Assembly (NCBI GenBank): GCA_015075445.1
Contig: JABTUJ010000013.1
Coordinates: 1-64,000 of the forward strand
Origin: Verrucomicrobiales bacterium
GTDB taxonomy: Bacteria; Verrucomicrobiota; Verrucomicrobiia; Limisphaerales; J093
Reading direction: 5' to 3'
Length of the DNA: 64,000 nt
The stretch's first letter is position 1. Each line of letters opens with the position of its first letter. Of this stretch, positions 62,082-64,000 are shown in pieces. The position numbers and the translations under genes were made by a program. The notes below the pieces were generated by a model. That model made no database searches. It was not told where the DNA came from and was given only the letters and a program-made list of their open reading frames with translations.

Positions 62082-62197
62082 TTGGCGCCCCGCCCTCCCT
62101 TGTGCCAGAATACAGTCCTCCGCCTCCGGGCCCGTCTCCCGCGACCCTGGCTGGTTCGCGCCGGGGCCGGCGGGGATCCCTGCACGCTGAATCAATT

Positions 62198-63514
62198 ATG
62201 AAGTCACTGACTGAACCCGCGATGCGCCGGCCGTGGTTGCCGGTACTGCTTTGCTCCGCCCTCACGCTCACCACCGCTGGCGCTGGACTCGCCGAGGATG
62301 CCGAACCCGCGCACTGGCCCAATTGGCGGGGACCTTCCGTCACGGGTAGCACTTCGAAAGGTGATTACCCGGTGCGCTGGACGCTCGATTCGGTCACGTG
62401 GAAGCTGCGCCTCCCCGGCAAGGGCTCCTCCAGCCCCGTCGTCTGGCAGGACCGCATCTTCCTGACCACCCCCGCCGACGGCGAGGATGCCGTGATGGCC
62501 CTCGACTTGGCGGGCAAGGTGCTCTGGCAGACCAAGCTCGGCCCCGAGAGCCGACCCAAACACCGCACGCTGGGTTCGAGCTGCAATGGCTCGCCCGTCA
62601 CCGACGGCCGCGGCGTGTTCGTGTACTTCCGGAGCGGGCATTTCGCCGCGCTGGAACCGGACGGCAAAATCCGCTGGCAGCACAACCTCACCGAGCGATT
62701 TGGCGCCGAACAGCTCTTCTGGGACACCGGCACCTCCCCCGTGCTCACCGATACTCACGTGGTCCTCGCCCGCATGCACCAGGGCGAATCCTGGATCGCC
62801 GGCTTCGACAAGGCCACGGGTGAGCTCCGCTGGCAACAGGCGCGCAATTACCGGACCCCCACCGAGAACGACAACGCCTACACCACCCCCGTGCTCTATC
62901 GCGAGGGGGCGCAACCCGCCCTGCTCGTCTGGGGCGCGGACCATCTCACCGCCCACGACGCCGCCGACGGACGACTGCTCTGGTCCTGCGGCGGGTTCAA
63001 CCCCGACGGCACGGGCTTCTGGCCCGCCATCGCCTCTCCCGTGATTCACGCCGATCTGGCCATCGTCCCGGTGGGCCGGGATGATCGCGCCGGCCAATCC
63101 CGCGTCCACGCCGTTCGGTTGGGCGGACGTGGCGACGTGACCGAAACCCACCGGGTCTGGAAGCGCGAGGACGTCGGCGTCTTTGTCGCCAGTCCAGCCG
63201 TGGACGCCGGCCGCGCTTATCTCCTGCGCCATCAAGGCGAAATCGTCTGTCTGGATCCGGCCACAGGCCAGACGCTCTGGAGCCACGCCCTGCCGCAGCA
63301 CCGGACGCCCTATTACGCCTCTCCCACCATCGCCAACGGCCTGCTCTACGCTGCCCGGGAGGACGGCACCGTGTTTGTCGGGCGCGTGACCGACCGGTTC
63401 GAGCTGCTGGCGGAAAACGCCATGGGAGAACGCATCCTCGCCTCGCCGATTCCAGCCGCCAATCGGCTCTTCCTCCGCGGGGATGCGCACCTGTTCTGCA
63501 TCGCCGCGAAATAG
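62198..63514 (+). CDS. PQQ-type beta-propeller exported protein
   Basis: 438 residues from ATG 62198 (MKSLTEPAMRRPWLPVLLCS), with a signal peptide ending near GLAEDA. WPNWRGPSVTGSTSKGDYPV opens the family. Repeating blades such as VMALDLAGKVLWQTKLGPES, FAALEPDGKIRWQHNLTE and IVCLDPATGQTLWSHALPQH mark a PQQ-binding-like (BamB/Pyrrolo-quinoline) propeller. There is no dehydrogenase catalytic signature, so it is probably a periplasmic scaffold or carbohydrate-related protein. Confidence 0.8.
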   Translation: MKSLTEPAMRRPWLPVLLCSALTLTTAGAGLAEDAEPAHWPNWRGPSVTGSTSKGDYPVRWTLDSVTWKLRLPGKGSSSPVVWQDRIFLTTPADGEDAVMALDLAGKVLWQTKLGPESRPKHRTLGSSCNGSPVTDGRGVFVYFRSGHFAALEPDGKIRWQHNLTERFGAEQLFWDTGTSPVLTDTHVVLARMHQGESWIAGFDKATGELRWQQARNYRTPTENDNAYTTPVLYREGAQPALLVWGADHLTAHDAADGRLLWSCGGFNPDGTGFWPAIASPVIHADLAIVPVGRDDRAGQSRVHAVRLGGRGDVTETHRVWKREDVGVFVASPAVDAGRAYLLRHQGEIVCLDPATGQTLWSHALPQHRTPYYASPTIANGLLYAAREDGTVFVGRVTDRFELLAENAMGERILASPIPAANRLFLRGDAHLFCIAAK

Positions 63515-63867
63515 CCGCTCCCCTCCCCGCTCCTGCGCCAGGTTCGACAACAGGGTACGATGGCGTCCGGCGGGTGGCCGCAGAAGGCAACGAGGGGAAC
63601 GAAGGCAGGAGGCTACCGGTCGACTTGGGCCGACGTAGGAGAGTCGCCAATCTACTGCTCAGGATGACGATTCAGATTTCAGGGACTGACCCCTTGGGAA
63701 AGGAGAAGGTCGGTCGGGCTGCTGGACGTGTCACCGGGACGAATCATCAGCCTGCAGGCCATAAGCCAACTTGACACCTTGGGGGCGTTCGCTACGCTGC
63801 CGGGGTGTCCGCGCGGTCGGAAGGGCACCACCCGATACCCCTCCGCGCCGGCTTCCGTACCACGACC
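63515..63867. other. 353-bp gap before the aspartate kinase gene
   Basis: No gene is supported. It holds an ACTGACCCC-family arm (63671-63693) and an AAGGAGAAGG purine run soon after it, but the start codon is 174 bases further on. The promoter of the kinase gene is presumably here. Confidence 0.5.
63671..63693 (+). repeat. ACTGACCCC-family arm
   Basis: It contains TTCAGGGACTGACCCC (63678-63693), identical to the arms at 18471-18486 and 49172-49187 (reverse strand), and points toward the aspartate kinase start. Confidence 0.75.
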
Positions 63868-64000
63868 ATGGCGCTCATCGTTCAGAAATACGGCGGCACT
63901 TCGGTGGCCAATCCCGATCGGATCAAGAACGTCGCCGCCCGCGTCGCCGGCTACCGCGAACGCGGCGACCGGTTGGTCGTGGTGGTGTCCGCCATGAGCG
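63868..64000 (+). CDS. lysC: Aspartate kinase, 5' part (runs off the window)
   Basis: The first 44 residues are [20 protein letters not shown], then a helix and [15 protein letters not shown] is the signature of aspartate kinase, the first step to Lys, Met and Thr. It is cut by the window edge, so the ACT regulatory domain and any fusion cannot be seen. Confidence 0.9.
   Translation, partial: MALIVQKYGGTSVANPDRIKNVAARVAGYRERGDRLVVVVSAMS

Noticed and set aside
1..64000. tRNA, rRNA and riboswitches
   Set aside because: I looked in the intergenic gaps for T-loop-like and cloverleaf patterns and for pyr or lysC leader motifs and found none I could support by eye.

Overview
The window is 64 kb of GC-rich chromosomal DNA from a Gram-negative bacterium, most likely a Verrucomicrobiota member (Limisphaerales/Pedosphaera-like). 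The evidence is the combination of Tat-exported Gfo/Idh/MocA and DegT-like enzymes, a PEP-CTERM protein, a type II prepilin-like protein of the kind these bacteria multiply, large Ig/FG-GAP/TSP3-type secreted proteins, menaquinone synthesis by the futalosine route (MqnC), LpxD and LptF/G (an LPS outer membrane), and many REP-like intergenic palindromes with two RAYT transposases. This assignment is inferred from gene content, not from a marker gene. I saw no rRNA, tRNA, CRISPR array or prophage.

Layout. 0.2-14 kb: an O-antigen ligase-like protein, a 2104-residue secreted repeat protein, a beta-barrel and an Ig-domain protein, then sufT, ychF and a prepilin. 14-20 kb: a minus-strand run of a sugar-phosphate isomerase-like protein, a Gfo/Idh/MocA oxidoreductase, a DegT-type aminotransferase and a neutral-ceramidase-like protein, the first three with Tat-type leaders. 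19.5-24.2 kb: a DUF4126 membrane protein, mqnC with an in-frame insertion, a TIM-barrel-like secreted protein, and a RAYT gene bounded by perfect 20-bp inverted repeats. 24.3-31.3 kb: a PEP-CTERM protein, a CotH-DUF4956-VTC operon and a Tat-exported unknown. 31-41 kb: rfbF, hisC, a ROK protein, secreted proteins, a TraB/GumN-like protein, panD, lpxD, a lipoprotein and a YdcF protein. 41-50.7 kb: a large unknown, a DUF2249 / haem-copper-oxidase-like / MIP18 operon, leuB, a serine hydrolase and pyrRB. 50.8-64 kb: a PIG-L deacetylase, a second RAYT, an FG-GAP/UnbV lipoprotein, a frameshifted S9 peptidase pseudogene, a MOSC-moaD-moaC cluster, an LptF/G permease, a GAF histidine kinase, a PQQ-type beta-propeller and the start of an aspartate kinase.

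The most distinctive feature is intergenic. At least three families of palindromic repeats, plus simple tandem repeats, occupy the gaps. One family (GTAG-type REP pairs) sits mainly at convergent 3' ends. Another (ending ACTGACCCC) flanks RAYT-1 exactly, and seven of its eight copies point at a nearby start codon; one copy abuts the ATG and carries a possible ribosome-binding sequence. This looks like an active or recently active RAYT/REPIN-type system shaping gene borders.
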